Position numbers and translations under genes: made by a program. DNA of 64,000 nt from Prorocentrum cordatum (taxonomy: Eukaryota > Sar > Dinophyceae > Prorocentrales > Prorocentraceae), in the NCBI GenBank assembly GCA_963575745.1, contig CAUYUJ010014277.1, forward strand, positions 352,091 through 416,090. Reading direction: 5' to 3'. Under the pieces are notes generated by a model. The model was not told where the DNA came from. It saw only the letters and a list, made by a program, of their open reading frames with translations, and ran no database searches. Within the stretch, counting starts at the first letter, position 1. The number at the start of each line of letters is the position of its first letter. Of the stretch, positions 1 to 11,600 are shown piece after piece.

Positions 1-115
1 AGGCAAGTATCCCCTCCTCAGAAGGCGCGAGGGCTTCTGAGAAGCCCCGCCGTCTTCTGAGAAGGCCTTCTCCCTCTCATTACCCCCCTCGCTCGCCGCC
101 GAAGCACGGAAGATA
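1..115. repeat. Partial copy of TIR-12 family (right half)
   Basis: The segment carries the CTTCTGAGAAGGCCTTCTCC motif followed by a CCCCCTCGCTCGCCGCCGAAGC end. This matches the right half of the elements at 43999-44417 and 63333-63542. It runs off the left edge of the window, so the left arm is not visible. Confidence 0.6.
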
Positions 116-141
116 AAACGATCGGCAGGAAACTAAAATGT

Positions 142-244
142 TCGGAGGTCCGCGTGGATTTCTGGGATCGGCACTGGACCCTCCTCCCTGTCGCACGCAG
201 CGGGCCAGGGGCGGCGCCGGAGGCGCCGACACGCGGACCTCCGA
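142..244. mobile_element. TIR-5 short inverted-repeat element, copy 1
   Basis: About 103 bp bounded by TCGGAGGTCCGCGTGG on the left and its near-perfect reverse complement on the right. The core holds the GC hairpin GGCGGCGCCGGAGGCGCC. The second copy at 23443-23574 keeps the same termini and core. No coding potential. Confidence 0.7.
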
Positions 245-281
245 CAGGGCGTGCTCAACCAGCCCTCGACCTCGGGAGGCA

Positions 282-545
282 ACAGCTGAAGGGGCCCAAG
301 GACACACAAATAAATACACATCATCGGGGATGGACAGACCCCCCTTTCGTAAAACGCGGTTTAGTGAAAACGACCTGAGGCCCAAACCTGGCGGGCGCAA
401 GCCTTTAAAATAACGGCCACGGCGCCCTCTCGAGAACCGAAAACGGGCAATTCACTAATCGACGTGTCACTGTTGGGGGTTCTGTCCACCCCCGAAATAA
501 ATAAAAGGATTCCCCATATTCTCCCATATCCCTCCTGAACAGTGC
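282..545. repeat. REP-A copy 1, split by a TIR-3 insertion
   Basis: The left part (GAAGGGGCCC, then GGACACACAAATAAATACAC) and the right part (AAATAAATAAAAGGATTCCCC through CCCTCCTGAA) reproduce a REP-A element in order. A complete TIR-3 element (325-494) sits between them, so this is a nested insertion. Seven further REP-A copies occur in the window. Confidence 0.6.
325..494. mobile_element. TIR-3 short inverted-repeat element, copy 1
   Basis: About 170 bp starting CGGGGATGGACAGACCCCCC and ending with GGGGGTTCTGTCCACCCCCG, which is its imperfect reverse complement. Nearly identical copies lie at 44768-44937 and 63645-63813. It has no ORF of note and would be a non-autonomous, MITE- or introner-like element. 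Confidence 0.75.
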
Positions 546-1017
546 CTGGGAGGTCTCCGTCAGAGCGATTGAAAGCTACGGAGCCAGACGAAAGGGCCAC
601 TGAGTCGGCTGAGGCCGGATGAGACCCAAGATCCAATCGGGTCAAGCGGGGTGAAACCAGACTGAGCGGGGTTAGGCTGGATCAAGCCGGATTGTGCTGG
701 ATCAGTGCGGAACTCGACCGCGGATCGACCAGCGCCGATTCTCAAGTTACCCCCCAGGTGTTGCGCATCCTAATGGGCCGACTTGCAGCATACAGAATCC
801 GACGGCAACCCAACTGCGGCAAACGAGGCAAGCCAGGACTAACGAAGTGGGATCACCGCTGGCGCGGCGCGCGGGCGAGAGGCCTGTGTGCCGCGCGCGC
901 ACAGGGTTCCTCGTCGGAAAGCAGCAGCAGCCCTCTCAGAAAGCAGAACATCCGCCCTCATAGTAAGCACCCCAGCAAGGAAGGAAGGAAGGAATCCAAC
1001 AAGGCAGGGCCGTTTGT
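545..1017. other. Non-coding spacer with dispersed repeat fragments
   Basis: I see no gene here. Short open frames on both strands lack any recognisable domain. The end contains GGAAGGAATCCAACAAGGCAG, a dispersed motif that recurs near 1290, 1745 and 23685. Confidence 0.5.
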
Positions 1018-1252
1018 AGAGGCCTTCTGGATAGGGGGTCCGAGCACATGGGGTCGGAGGATCGCGCCGCATCGCCGACACATCGGCAAAACATTGCCGA
1101 TGTATCGGCGATGCATCAGCGACGTCGGCGATGCATCGGCGCCATCGGCGTTGAGAAAGTCGGGCTCAATTTCGAGCCACGTCGCCGATGCATCGACGAT
1201 ACGGCGCGATCCTCCGACTCGATCTGCTTGGACCCCATCTGGGAGGGTAGAG
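1018..1252. mobile_element. TIR-4 palindromic element, copy 1
   Basis: The termini are long imperfect inverted repeats. The inner part of the arm reads GGTCGGAGGATCGCGCCG and returns as its reverse complement at 1200-1217. The core is built from the self-complementary 10-mer CGATGCATCG and variants, so most of the element can fold back on itself. Other copies are at 42943-43134 and 44567-44767. Confidence 0.75.
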
Positions 1253-1929
1253 ACATGCGGAGCCCTTCAGCAAACGCACCCAAGGGAGGAATCGAACAGG
1301 TCAGGGCCGTTTGGTGAACACCCTGGGTCTTTCAGTGAACTGGGACGCAGAAAGACATACTGATACTATATGTCTATATGTCCTCTTTGGAGGCGTCCGT
1401 CCGACCCGAACGGGTAATTCAGCCACCATGTAGTAGATGGTTCCCCGAGTGACGAGAAAGCGCCCGCCAAGGAGCTTATTCCATAAGATTTCTCGGCGCG
1501 CGCGAGTCGCCGCTGGGGGGGGGGGCACGCACACATAGCATTGGTGTGTTGGGGTGACGCCGATAAACGTGAGAGGCGTGTGTCCCAGGCCCATTGGTGG
1601 CCGCGACCCTGCGCGTGTGAGGCGTGTGTCTGCCCTGTTGTGGCGCGCTCTTCCCATTGGTGGCACTCTGAACATGTGAGCCGCGTGTCTGCACAGCTGT
1701 GGCACTGCCTGCCCGTGCGTGGCACTGCGCGCGCGTGAGCTCAAGGAAGAACCCGAGCAAGGCAAGGCCGTTTAGCAAACGCCCTGGGCGCTTTGGCAAA
1801 CGCCAAGCACCCGTCGGTCGGAAGAAGTGGGTAGAAACATGAAGCAGGAAGGCGTTGGAAGAAGGTTTTGGGCTTCCGCCCGCCCCCTGAAGAGGAGGAA
1901 AGATGGAACACCGTTTGACTCATTGAGCA
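1253..1929. other. Non-coding stretch with short direct repeats
   Basis: No gene is supported. The segment 1560-1740 has degenerate tandem units around GTGTGTCTGC and CATTGGTGGC. Two copies of the AAGGCARGGCCGTTTAG-type motif lie at about 1290 and 1760. Confidence 0.4.
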
Positions 1930-2165
1930 GGGACCGACCGTCCCAACATTCCCCTAGGCCTACCACAACATGTTCTTCGAACCACTAACTGCCCTGATAA
2001 CAAGAATGAACTCATTCGAAGATAAACCCGCTTATATTGCAACAGTACAGTCCCGGCCAGAAATGCCCTAAGACCATGTCGTGCAAATCGCAAAACGTTC
2101 ACAGAACATGTTCTGGTAGGCCTATAGGCAGGCCAGGACGCTTCGCCACTGCTCGAAAGCATCGG
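1930..2165. repeat. REP-D dispersed repeat, copy 1
   Basis: Begins GACCGACCGTCCC and ends GACGCTTCGCCACTGCTCG. The same order of motifs recurs at 60910-61112, including ATTCC then TAGGCCTA, and AATAACAA then CAGCCAGAAATG. ACAACATGTTCT and GAACATGTTCTGGT form an internal inverted pair. No coding signal. Confidence 0.55.
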
Positions 2166-2272
2166 GGTCGGGGTGGCTCCTCCTCCCACCACGCTCGGGC
2201 CGCGCAAGGCGGCCGACAGCTGCTCGGATGGGGAGGCTGGGCGGCGCCGCGCGCGCGGGGCCGCCCCATACC

Positions 2273-2506
2273 GGGGGCGCCCAGCTTCGCGCGCCTAGCG
2301 AGAAACGCGAATAGCTTCGCGGTCCCGCGCCGCCACAAAAAGAAGAAGAAGAGGAGGATGAGGAGACGTCTGGGCTGAAGCGCGAAGCGCGCAGCGCGAA
2401 TAACTTCGCGTTCTCGCGCCGCCTCCCCCAGGGACAAAGAGTAGGATGAGAAACAATCGAAGCCGAAACGCGAAGCGCGAATAGCTTCGCGTCCTAGAGG
2501 GCGCCC
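2273..2506. mobile_element. TIR-10 element, copy 1, at the 3' end of the transporter gene
   Basis: The outer ends are GGGGCGCCC and its counterpart GGGCGCCCT. Inside are repeated hairpins of the type GCGAATAGCTTCGCG. It ends about 7 bp beyond the transporter stop codon (2513-2515), so it lies in the 3' flank or UTR. The second copy is at 56404-56572. Confidence 0.6.
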
Positions 2507-2512
2507 TTGCCA

Positions 2513-2618
2513 CTACTCGGAGAAGAACAGCTGCTTCGTGACGAAGAGCAGCGAGGCCAGGTAGAACGTCACCACCACCGCGTAGCCGCCGAGGCCGGCG
2601 CAGGGCGACTTCAGGGGC
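2513..2618 (-). CDS. Transporter, last exon (C-terminal helix)
   Basis: Encodes a short hydrophilic lead, the hydrophobic segment YAVVVTFYLASLLFVTK, then QLFFSE and TAG. A plausible acceptor CGAGCAG lies just before the block. As usual for the family, the final helix sits near the C-terminus. The intron before it contains TIR-7, a CCT run and TIR-14. Confidence 0.6.
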
Positions 2619-5600
2619 CTGCTCGGCGCACGCCCGGGGGAGGGGGAAGTGAGAATGGACAGGCCTTCTCCTCGCCGTCGCTCGGACGTCCATTTCCCGT
2701 GCATTTTTCGGTTTCGTGCGTGTTCTTTTTTGCTCGTTGGTCGAGGATGGTCCTCGATGGTTCTCGCCGAGGAAAAAATGCACACGTCCAAACGATGCCA
2801 GATCTCAGGAGGCGGCGGGGCTGTGCAGAGACCCTCTGGTCCTCCGAGGAGCCGCCGCTTGCCCTCGGGGAAGGCTCCGAGAGCCTCGGGGGAAGAGTGC
2901 GCCTCGGGGTTCTGGGGAAGAGAGCCCGAAACTCCAGTGCGCCTCGGGGTTCTGGGGAAGAGAGCCCGAAACTCCAAGCTGCGGCGGGGCTGTGCAGAAG
3001 CCCTCGGGCCCTCCGAGGAGCCGCCGGCCTGCCCTCGGGGAAGGCTCAAAGACAGCCTCCCGCCAGGCCCGCGGAGGGCCTCCCTCGGGCCCTTCCTGCG
3101 AGAGCGCCCGCCCCGTCGGCCGCCCCCCCGCCGGCCTGTCGCGGTCGTCGCGCAGGGGCACGCTGTCCGTCCCCCTCTCGGACCTCTGTGGGCCCCAGAA
3201 ACGGCCTCCTCCTCCTCCTCCTCCTCCTCCTCCTCCTCCTCCTCCTCCCTCTCGGACCTCTGCGGACCTCCCCCTCCCGCTCCCGCTCTCCTTTTCCTTG
3301 CAGGGCCGTTTTTTCACCGGAGGCGGCGAAAAAAACGGCGACCGGGAACGGCAAACAAAAACGGCTCCAGGACTGGAACCGGAGCCGGAACCGGTCAAAA
3401 AACGGCAACGGAACCGGCGAAAAAACGGCGTCGGAACCGGCAAAGAAACGGCAAAACGGAACCAGTAAAAAAACGGCCCTGCCGTTTCCAGGGCCCACTA
3501 AGTCTCGGACACGCTCTGGTCCAGCATGCGCCGGCCCCGCCAGACGAGCAGGACCGGGAAGAAGGTGGCCGTGGTGAGCCCCGCGTAGCCTCCGACGTAC
3601 TTGATGACGGCCTGCACGTCCTCGGTGAAGAAGGCCACCGCGAAGGGCGGCAGGAGCACGCCGAGGGTCATCGCCGTGTTGGACCTGGTGTACGGGTTGT
3701 TCGGGTCTGCGGGGGGGAGGTCCAGGCAGCGGCCCATGGTTCGAAGAAGGCAAAAGGTATACAGTCGGGGCGTTGACCTAAGGAACCCTAAGTAAGGAAC
3801 GATGCCATTTTCTCCAGAAGGTAAACTTCGACTTCCCATCGAAAACCTAAGGAAAACCTGAGGAAAGCTGTGAAACAAGCAAGGAACACCGAGCCCCTCC
3901 CCAACGAAAAGGGTTCCTTCTTCAGCGCCCCGACTGTACAGTTCGAAGCTCCGCGCAGATTTCTCAGATCTGCACGGGGACTCCCCTCCCCGCGGAGCGC
4001 GGGGCGCGCCGGGCGCGGCGCGGAGGCGCCGCCAGGGGGGCCCCAGGGCCGATCCAGGGAAGTCCACGCGGAGCGCTCCGAAGGTTCTTGCGGTTGTGGC
4101 AGTTCGGGAGCGGCCAAGAGGGGGGTGTCCAAGAAGGGGGGGGCTGCAAATCATGGCCGGCGGCATGCGCGCGGCCCAGCGGGGGGGCCAGGGACGCAAT
4201 AGAATCAGAAGAGGCGCCACGAAATCTGGGGAGATATCATGGCCCCCGCCATGATGTCCCCCCCCCCCCTAGTCACCACCCCCCTCTCTTCCGCCCCCGG
4301 GCACTGTGCCCTCTTCGAGATGGTGTTGCGCAGGGTGATCGCCGCGATGGGGATGCTGGCCACGGCCATGGCGGGGTACGTCACCAGGAACAGGCTCACG
4401 GCGCCGTGCCCCTGGCTCACGGGCGCAAAGTTGAGGCTGTAGATGTCCTGGATCTGGCAGAAGTGGCCGCCGGGATGGCTCGGCGGCAACCCATGGGAGC
4501 CTACCGTCGTGTCGGCTCTTGCGGGTCGACGCTCCTCGACGGTAGAGCGACGCTGATCTACGGTCATCGACGCTAGCCGGCGCCAGATCGGCGCCTTCTC
4601 ATCTCCTCCCAGGCGCTAACCGACGCTCGTCGACGCTGAAGACAGAATTGCGAGGGTGTACAAGGCTCCCAAGATTTGCTGCCGAAGGATACGTGGAGCA
4701 GCTGCCGTGCGCCTCGCCGCCCCAGGCCACCATGGCTGTGGCGCACACGCTGAGGATGATCACGTAGCATAGCCGCTCGCCCCCCAGTGGGAAGCAGGGT
4801 CTCGGGTCCAACGACATTGAAGGGGCCCTGGGACACATAAATGAATACACACAAATAAAAATATCCCCCATATTTCCATGTTTTTTCTGGGCTTTTGTCT
4901 TCACCCACGCTGCCCATAGTTTCCCATATTTTCTTGGGAATCGACGAGGAATCCCACCAGCCCTCTGGGCGTAGGTGGTCTAGAGCAGATCCTCTTCCAC
5001 CCCTCCCTCTTCCCCCTTGGGGAGGGGTTTACCCCTCCCCCTACCCCCTCCCCTGGACCTGGACGGGGGGGGCCGCGGGTAGTTAGAGCGTCCAAGATGG
5101 CCCAAGACGGCTCCAAGAGCGCCTCAGAGAACCCAAGATGAGCTCCAAGATGGCTCAAGATAGCGCAAGATCGCTCACGATGGCTCCTAAGATGGTTCCA
5201 AGAAGCCCAAAGACGGCCCCAAGATAACTCCAAGTGGCCAAACAGCTCCCCAAGGAGGCCCCGAAGAGGCCAAAATCGTCCCAAAACCTAAGGAAAATCA
5301 ATGATTTTTGCTTTCTCGCCTTTTCGCTTCCGATGGCTATCCGAGGCCTGGAGATGGCTCCAAGATGGCCCAAGAGGGCCCCAAGAGAGCCCCAAAAGAG
5401 CCCCAAGACGGCCCCAAGAGCGCCCAAGAGCACTCCAAGAGCGTTCCAAGAGGGGTCCAAGAGGCGATTTTAGGGGCTTCCGAGGGGGGACGCTAATTAA
5501 ACCCCCCCTCTTGTTTGATCGACTCCCTCCAAGATGGCCCCAAAAGCGCCCCGAAGGCTCCCCAGAGCGCCTCAAGAGGGTCCCAAGAGGCGCCCAAGAT

Positions 5601-8600
5601 GCCCCAAGGCGCCCAAAAAGCCCTCCAAGAGGCCCTCAAAAGACCCCCAAGAAGCTCCTTCCCCTCCTCCTCCTCCTCCTCCGATTCTTCCTCCTTCTCC
5701 GTCCTCCTCCTCCTCCTCCTCCTCCTCCTCCTTCCCCCTCCTCCTCCTCCTCCTCCTCCGACGACGACGACGACGACGACTCCTCTTCCATCCTCCCCCT
5801 CTCGGGGTCTGTGACAGCTTCCCCCGCCCTTTGTTATTCTGCATGCTCCCCGACTTCCCTGATCACCTCAACTCCCCTGAGCATCGTTTCTGCATGGGCT
5901 GGTGGGGATACGCGAAGCGTCAACAATTGTGTCTGCGTGTTTTTTTCCCCTCCTGAGACATGTGCATGCGTGGGCCCGCGAGCTGGCATGCCAGCATTGC
6001 GTCGCGAGCGCTGCCTCGGCTGGCCCTGCTGAGGGCACCGCTGGCACTTCGGCCGCGCGCCGTGCGCGGCGCGCACTCGGAGCCGCGCTCCACGGATGGC
6101 GCTGCACGGAGGCGTCGGGGGCGAACGGGCGAATTCCTGCACGACTGCTCGCTGTGTTGATCTGCGTCTGGACCGGTTTCGCCCTTCTGCCCCGTACAGT
6201 CACGTCGAGGGCGAACCAGCGATCCGTTTTCCTGCGCATCTGCCCGGTGCGTGCTGAACTGCGTCTAAGGCGCTTACAGCTTGCAATCCCGATTGAGACC
6301 ATTACTCCCTTTTGCCTTGTCTGGTAAGTCCGGAGCCGAGCTCGTGATATTTCTGCGCAATTGCTTGATGCACGCTCATCTGCGATCAAGGCGTCGGCGG
6401 TCCTAATTGGGACCGCTGCTCCCTTGTGCCCTACGCGGTCATGTCGAGGGTAAGCCACCGATTCTCCTGCGCGATTGCTCGGTTCGCACTGATCTGCGAA
6501 TCGGACGGTTGCGGTCCTGGTCGGGATCGCTGGTTTGTCGCGCATCTGCCGCTTCGGATCTTCCTCGGCGCCTGGACGACCTACGTGCGCCTTGCTGCGG
6601 AACGTTGAAACAGTTTGAACAGCTTGGCCAACGAGTGATCGTGATTAAACCCCGACACCGTGACGAGGAAGAAACCATAGATACATATATATATATATAT
6701 AAATAAATAAATAAAGCGAACAATGAGGGGGAGAGGGGACAACCGCTACCACCCCTCCAGATCCACCACCCAGCCGTAAGAAGGTCCTGCATCGTTCCGC
6801 ACGAGACTTCCTCACCAATTGTTTTGACTTCCATTTCTTGGTGCGCTTCTGCCTGCGTTTACATCTGGTCGACCGCCTCGTCTTCTGAGGGTCCAAGTAA
6901 AGCGCAGAAGAAAGGTGCGGGAATGTAACTCGCCTGAACAACGTGCGTAGACGCCAACCCTCACGGGTGGCGAAGCAAAAGACATACGCAAAAAATCCAA
7001 ACGCCCCCGCCGTCGAAACTGGGGACACCAATGGGTACCGATACCGCGACTCCCTGGACCTCTCCCGGGGTGCATTCTGATCCATATCTCGAAACGAATC
7101 CAGCAATAACGACGCGGGCCTCCGAGGAGGCCCAAGAAGGGGAACACGATTGAAAGGAAGCGGTATGGGTACCTTTTCCTCCTTTGAGAAAGATCCCAAA
7201 GAAGATGTGAGCCCCGGCTTCCAAGCTTCGACCACGATTTGGGAGAAAACACGCCAAGAGGGGCGATGAATGAAGAGCAGGCTCCCCATTCTCCCCCATC
7301 AACACACTAGGGGGGCAACCCTATGGAGGTTGCGCTACCCGCGCCCATGACTTCCAACATTCGAACACCAAATCCCCTCCAAGAAACAAAAACATAACCA
7401 CGGCGGGGGGAAGGGGGAACCGCAAGGAATACTTTGAACATCAAGGTCTCAACTGAACGCGACTTCCGAGGCGCAGCCGCGTGAAGGCCTGTGCGCCTGC
7501 GTCTCCCCCAATGATTTCTACAACCGTAAAGCGAACACGGAATCCGGCAACTTGGTCGAGCTTTGGCCCAACATTTGGCCGCAAGGCTCGCCTTAAACAA
7601 TGTTTTCCGGTTTCGTTGTGTCCTTAATGGGGTGGTTGTTTTTCCCCTGCCGCGTGGCACCCGCGTCTTCCTCACCTACCTCCTCTCCTCTCCTCCTCCT
7701 CTTCCTTCCTCTCCTCTCCGACGCGCAACACATGCACGGTGCGTGCATGAGACACGCGTCTACATACAGCCGCACGCATGCGCACACTCGCAGACAGACC
7801 ATACAATGCCAGTGCGCGCCTGGTGTTTTTGACTGTATCCTATACCCACATTGAGACGCGCGTCCACCTACAACCGTACACACATCATACACATGCGCAA
7901 GGCACACAGGACACAAGACACGCATGCAGAAACACGCGAGCACGCGCACACCCACATTGAGACCCGCGTCCACCCACAGCAGCACACGCATCATACACAT
8001 GCACAACGCACACAAAACACAAGAAACGCATGCAGACACACGCGCGCGCACGCGCAAACTAACAATGCCGGTGCACGCCTGGCGTGCTCAGAGCATCACA
8101 CACCCAAAACGCATGCGCCACGTCCAGACCCAGTCGTCCATGCACAGCAGGCGTGGAACTTTCTCGACACCATAGGTGGGGCGCACGGGGTGGTGTCTGA
8201 GCGCTGCCGCTGTGCATAACGGTCGCGCAAGGCATAGCAGGCGTGGCACTTACTCGACACCACATGGGGGTGCGCAGGGGGTGGTCTCTGAGCGCGGCCG
8301 CTACGCAGGCAGTCGCGCAACGCATAGCATGCGTGGCACTTTCTCGGCATCATAGGGGGTGCGCAGGGGGTGCGGTGGTCCGGGGCCTAACGCGCGTGGC
8401 GTTTTCTCAAGGCCACAGGGGCACGCCAGCGGGGGGGTCGCTATCATCATCGTCAAGATCCGTAGCCACCCTGGCTAATGCAGACTCAGACTAATCGATA
8501 CGTGAGCGCGGACGACCGCCGGTGACTCGCCGTCAAAAGTACGGTCCCCGTCATGGCGCCCAAAAGGCGCCACGTCCGCGCTGGCACCGCCGTGCGAGCA

Positions 8601-11600
8601 GCTCAAGAAATTGACGCTTGGGCTGGGCGCCAAAGTGAACCTGGATGGTTTGCGTGGACATGTGGTCAGGCATGGGAACGTCTTGGTGGTGCGCAGCGCA
8701 CTTGGTGCTTACCACAAAAAGGTGATGAACTGGTGGCCCAAGACGCTCCTTACTGGGTACAATGAGTCGCCGCGTAAACGAGGTGCCGACGATGCAAGGA
8801 AACACTGCTGGGTGAGGCACATGCAGGACCCTCTCTCTGGTGGATTTCCACGAGACGCTTCTTCTGATATGCCATGGGGAGATGGGGGCGGACGGAAGCC
8901 CGCCGCTCCCGAATGCTCGGCGACTGCAAGAGGCCGGCGTCGCGGGCGCTGGCCCGGCACCGTCCTCAGGACACCACGACACTCCTACAAAGACCACGCC
9001 CGCAAAGGCCACGCCAACGATGGCTTCGCCCGCGCAGGCTTTCACCCCGCAGCGGTTTCCGGCAGTTCTGTCGGCTAAGCACCGGTATCGGCGAAGCAAC
9101 GGCCACCAGCATCATCCTCAAAAATTTCACTTCAGCTATACGCCAGACGTATGATGAATATGTGGGGTTCCTAGATCGCGTAATGAACGTTTCCTGATTC
9201 CGCGTTTCGACATTGGGCGGAAAGGGGGAGGGGCGGGTCTGGCTCCGGACCTCTTCTCAATGCGACTGCTTGCAGCAGTGCGCCAAATGGGGGAGACTCC
9301 ACCTGCTTAAGGCAAGCGCTATAAGCAGCCAAGATCTACTCCATGGGAGGGGGAGGGGGGGTACGAGGGCCCGCGCCGATCGGCAAAACAATGAACAAGA
9401 AAACGATCAAATTGTGCTCGTTTCCCTAGTTTTGTTTTCGTTCCGCCCTTTGCTGCAAAACGACATCAAAACGAACACGGCCCACGCAACCGCGAAGATA
9501 CCGCTTAGCTCGCGCCCTGTGTGGCCGCACGGGCGTTGCCACAAGATGCAGGGGGGGGGCGGCGACTCGCCTGAGGCACCCCCGATGAGAAACGCTGCCA
9601 GGATCACCCACGGAGCCTGCGTCTGTTTCTCCAAGGGCGAGACCATGCTGGGCAGATACTGGTGGAGGCCGTACAAAAACACCGCGTTGCCGTAGACCTC
9701 GGCCGAGGCGCCCTCCCCTCGGATCCTGGCCCCCCCCCCCCATCCCTGCCCTCCTCGCCCCGGCCGTCCTGCCTCCTTCCGCCGCGCACGCCCTCTGCTC
9801 TGAGGTCGGGCATGTCCCTCTACAGGCGGACTTCGGACGAATAATTAAAAATTGTCAAAAAGTATTCAACCATATTCCAAACTCACTCAAACTTGAACTT
9901 CAAAAAAAGTAACACACAAAAAAAACAAAAAAAGTGGAATTCAAAAAAATGTCAAAAAACGGATAATAAAAAGTAGTCAAATAGTGAAAATAATGTCCCC
10001 AGACTATGCTTAAACAATGTTTGGAATCTTCCTCCTGTGTAAGGAAGTGCCCTACTTAACTCTATTTCTCGGCTGCCCTGCTGCTCGCTCCTCCCGCCCC
10101 TTGATGGGGGGGGCTGGGGCAAGCCGGGACTCCCTGGGGCGGCCGCCTGTGCGCAACCCGGAGCCGCACCAGTGCAGGGCGCCTGACTGGGACGCGCCAG
10201 GGCGCTCTGGAGCGCGCCAGTGTTGAAGGGGCCCTGGGACACACAAATAAATACACACAAATAAAAATATTCCCCATATTTTCCAATAGTTTCTGGGTTT
10301 TTGTCTTCCCGCCCAATTCCCATATTTTCCCATATTTTCCTGGTAATCGATGATTAATTGTGTCTGTGTTTTTTTTTCCCCTCCTGAAATGTGCTGGGGA
10401 ACCCGTGGACCGACGAAGCAGAAACCATGCCAATGCAACAGGAACCCTCGCCTCAAACGCTCGCGCTTGACGCCAGCTGTGTCTGTGAACCCCACCCGTG
10501 CCTTGGGCGCGGAGTGGGGCGCCCCAGGGCTCATGCTACTGTGAGAGGTAAGAAAAGTTGTGAACCCTGAAGGCTTGAAATTGAAATCTCGACTTGCCAG
10601 AATTCTCCGGACCTTTTGGACATTTCTGGTCTGTTTTTGAAGGGGCCCACACACAAATAAATACACACGAATAAAATAATTCCCCATATTTTCCAATATT
10701 TCTCAGCACTTCCCATAGTTTCCCATATTTTCTGGGGAATCGACGATGAATTGTGTCTGTGTGTTTTTTCCCAATCCTGAGCTTTGGACGGCCCGGAGAC
10801 CGCCTGGAAACCCTCAAGGCATGCTGGCAGGACAGGCTGGAGGCCCCAGACAGGTTTGGATTTCCTTTGCGGCGGGTACTCCAGATTTCGTAATAAAAGG
10901 GAGGGGGTCACAACCCTCCCAGACGAGAAGTCTTAGACCCCCCCAGACCATCCATGAAAGGGCGGCCCTTTGCCCAGACCCCCCCGAGCCCTCCAAGACA
11001 GCTCAAATCAGACCCCTCCCAAAATGTGACTCCCCCCCACTTTATTATGGAATCCGGAATATCCTTCGGGCATGGGCGAATAGAATCTCGGTGGAACCGC
11101 GTCCGACCCCAGGGCCTTGGCTGGCGCCGCCCTTTCGCTCTAGCTCGTGTTCGGACGGTCCCTAGGCAGAGGGACCCTGCAGACGGCGAAACACCTCCAA
11201 GACCCGCTTCGAGACGGGGGCTGGGTAAATAGTCATCTCCGTCCTGGGGAGAAACACCACTGCAATTACTCCGACGGTAGGACCCCGCATGAGAATCTGT
11301 TTAGCCTACCCTTTGCCCTTTCCTCTTCCTCCTGGGGCTACCGCCTGAGACTTCCTCACAATTCACTCACAGACGAGGCTCCCGCTCGAGACTTCCTCCA
11401 TATTCATATCTCAAGAGCCCAAAAGTGACGACAGTTGCACGTTGCGGATGACCCGCTCGGGTTCAAACGTGAAGTGCGGGCCCCATAGGGAGGGGGCTCC
11501 CGCCTGAGACTTCCTCACAATTCACTCACAGATGAGGCTCCCGCTCGAAACTTTCTCCATATTCATATCTCAAGAGCCCAAACGTGACGACAGTTGCACG

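Noticed and set aside
3498-4220. Single 240-residue ORF covering a transporter exon
   Set aside because: Its N-terminal two thirds is translated TIR-1 and TIR-2 sequence; only the part from about 3706 to 3510 fits the transporter family.
5155-5575. Leu/Gly-rich ORFs (LLGPLG-like) suggesting a membrane protein
   Set aside because: They are produced by the REP-B decamer; the same pseudo-protein appears at all four REP-B blocks.
8551-9099. 183-codon minus-strand ORF in the transporter intron
   Set aside because: No family resemblance, and the plus-strand frames are equally open.
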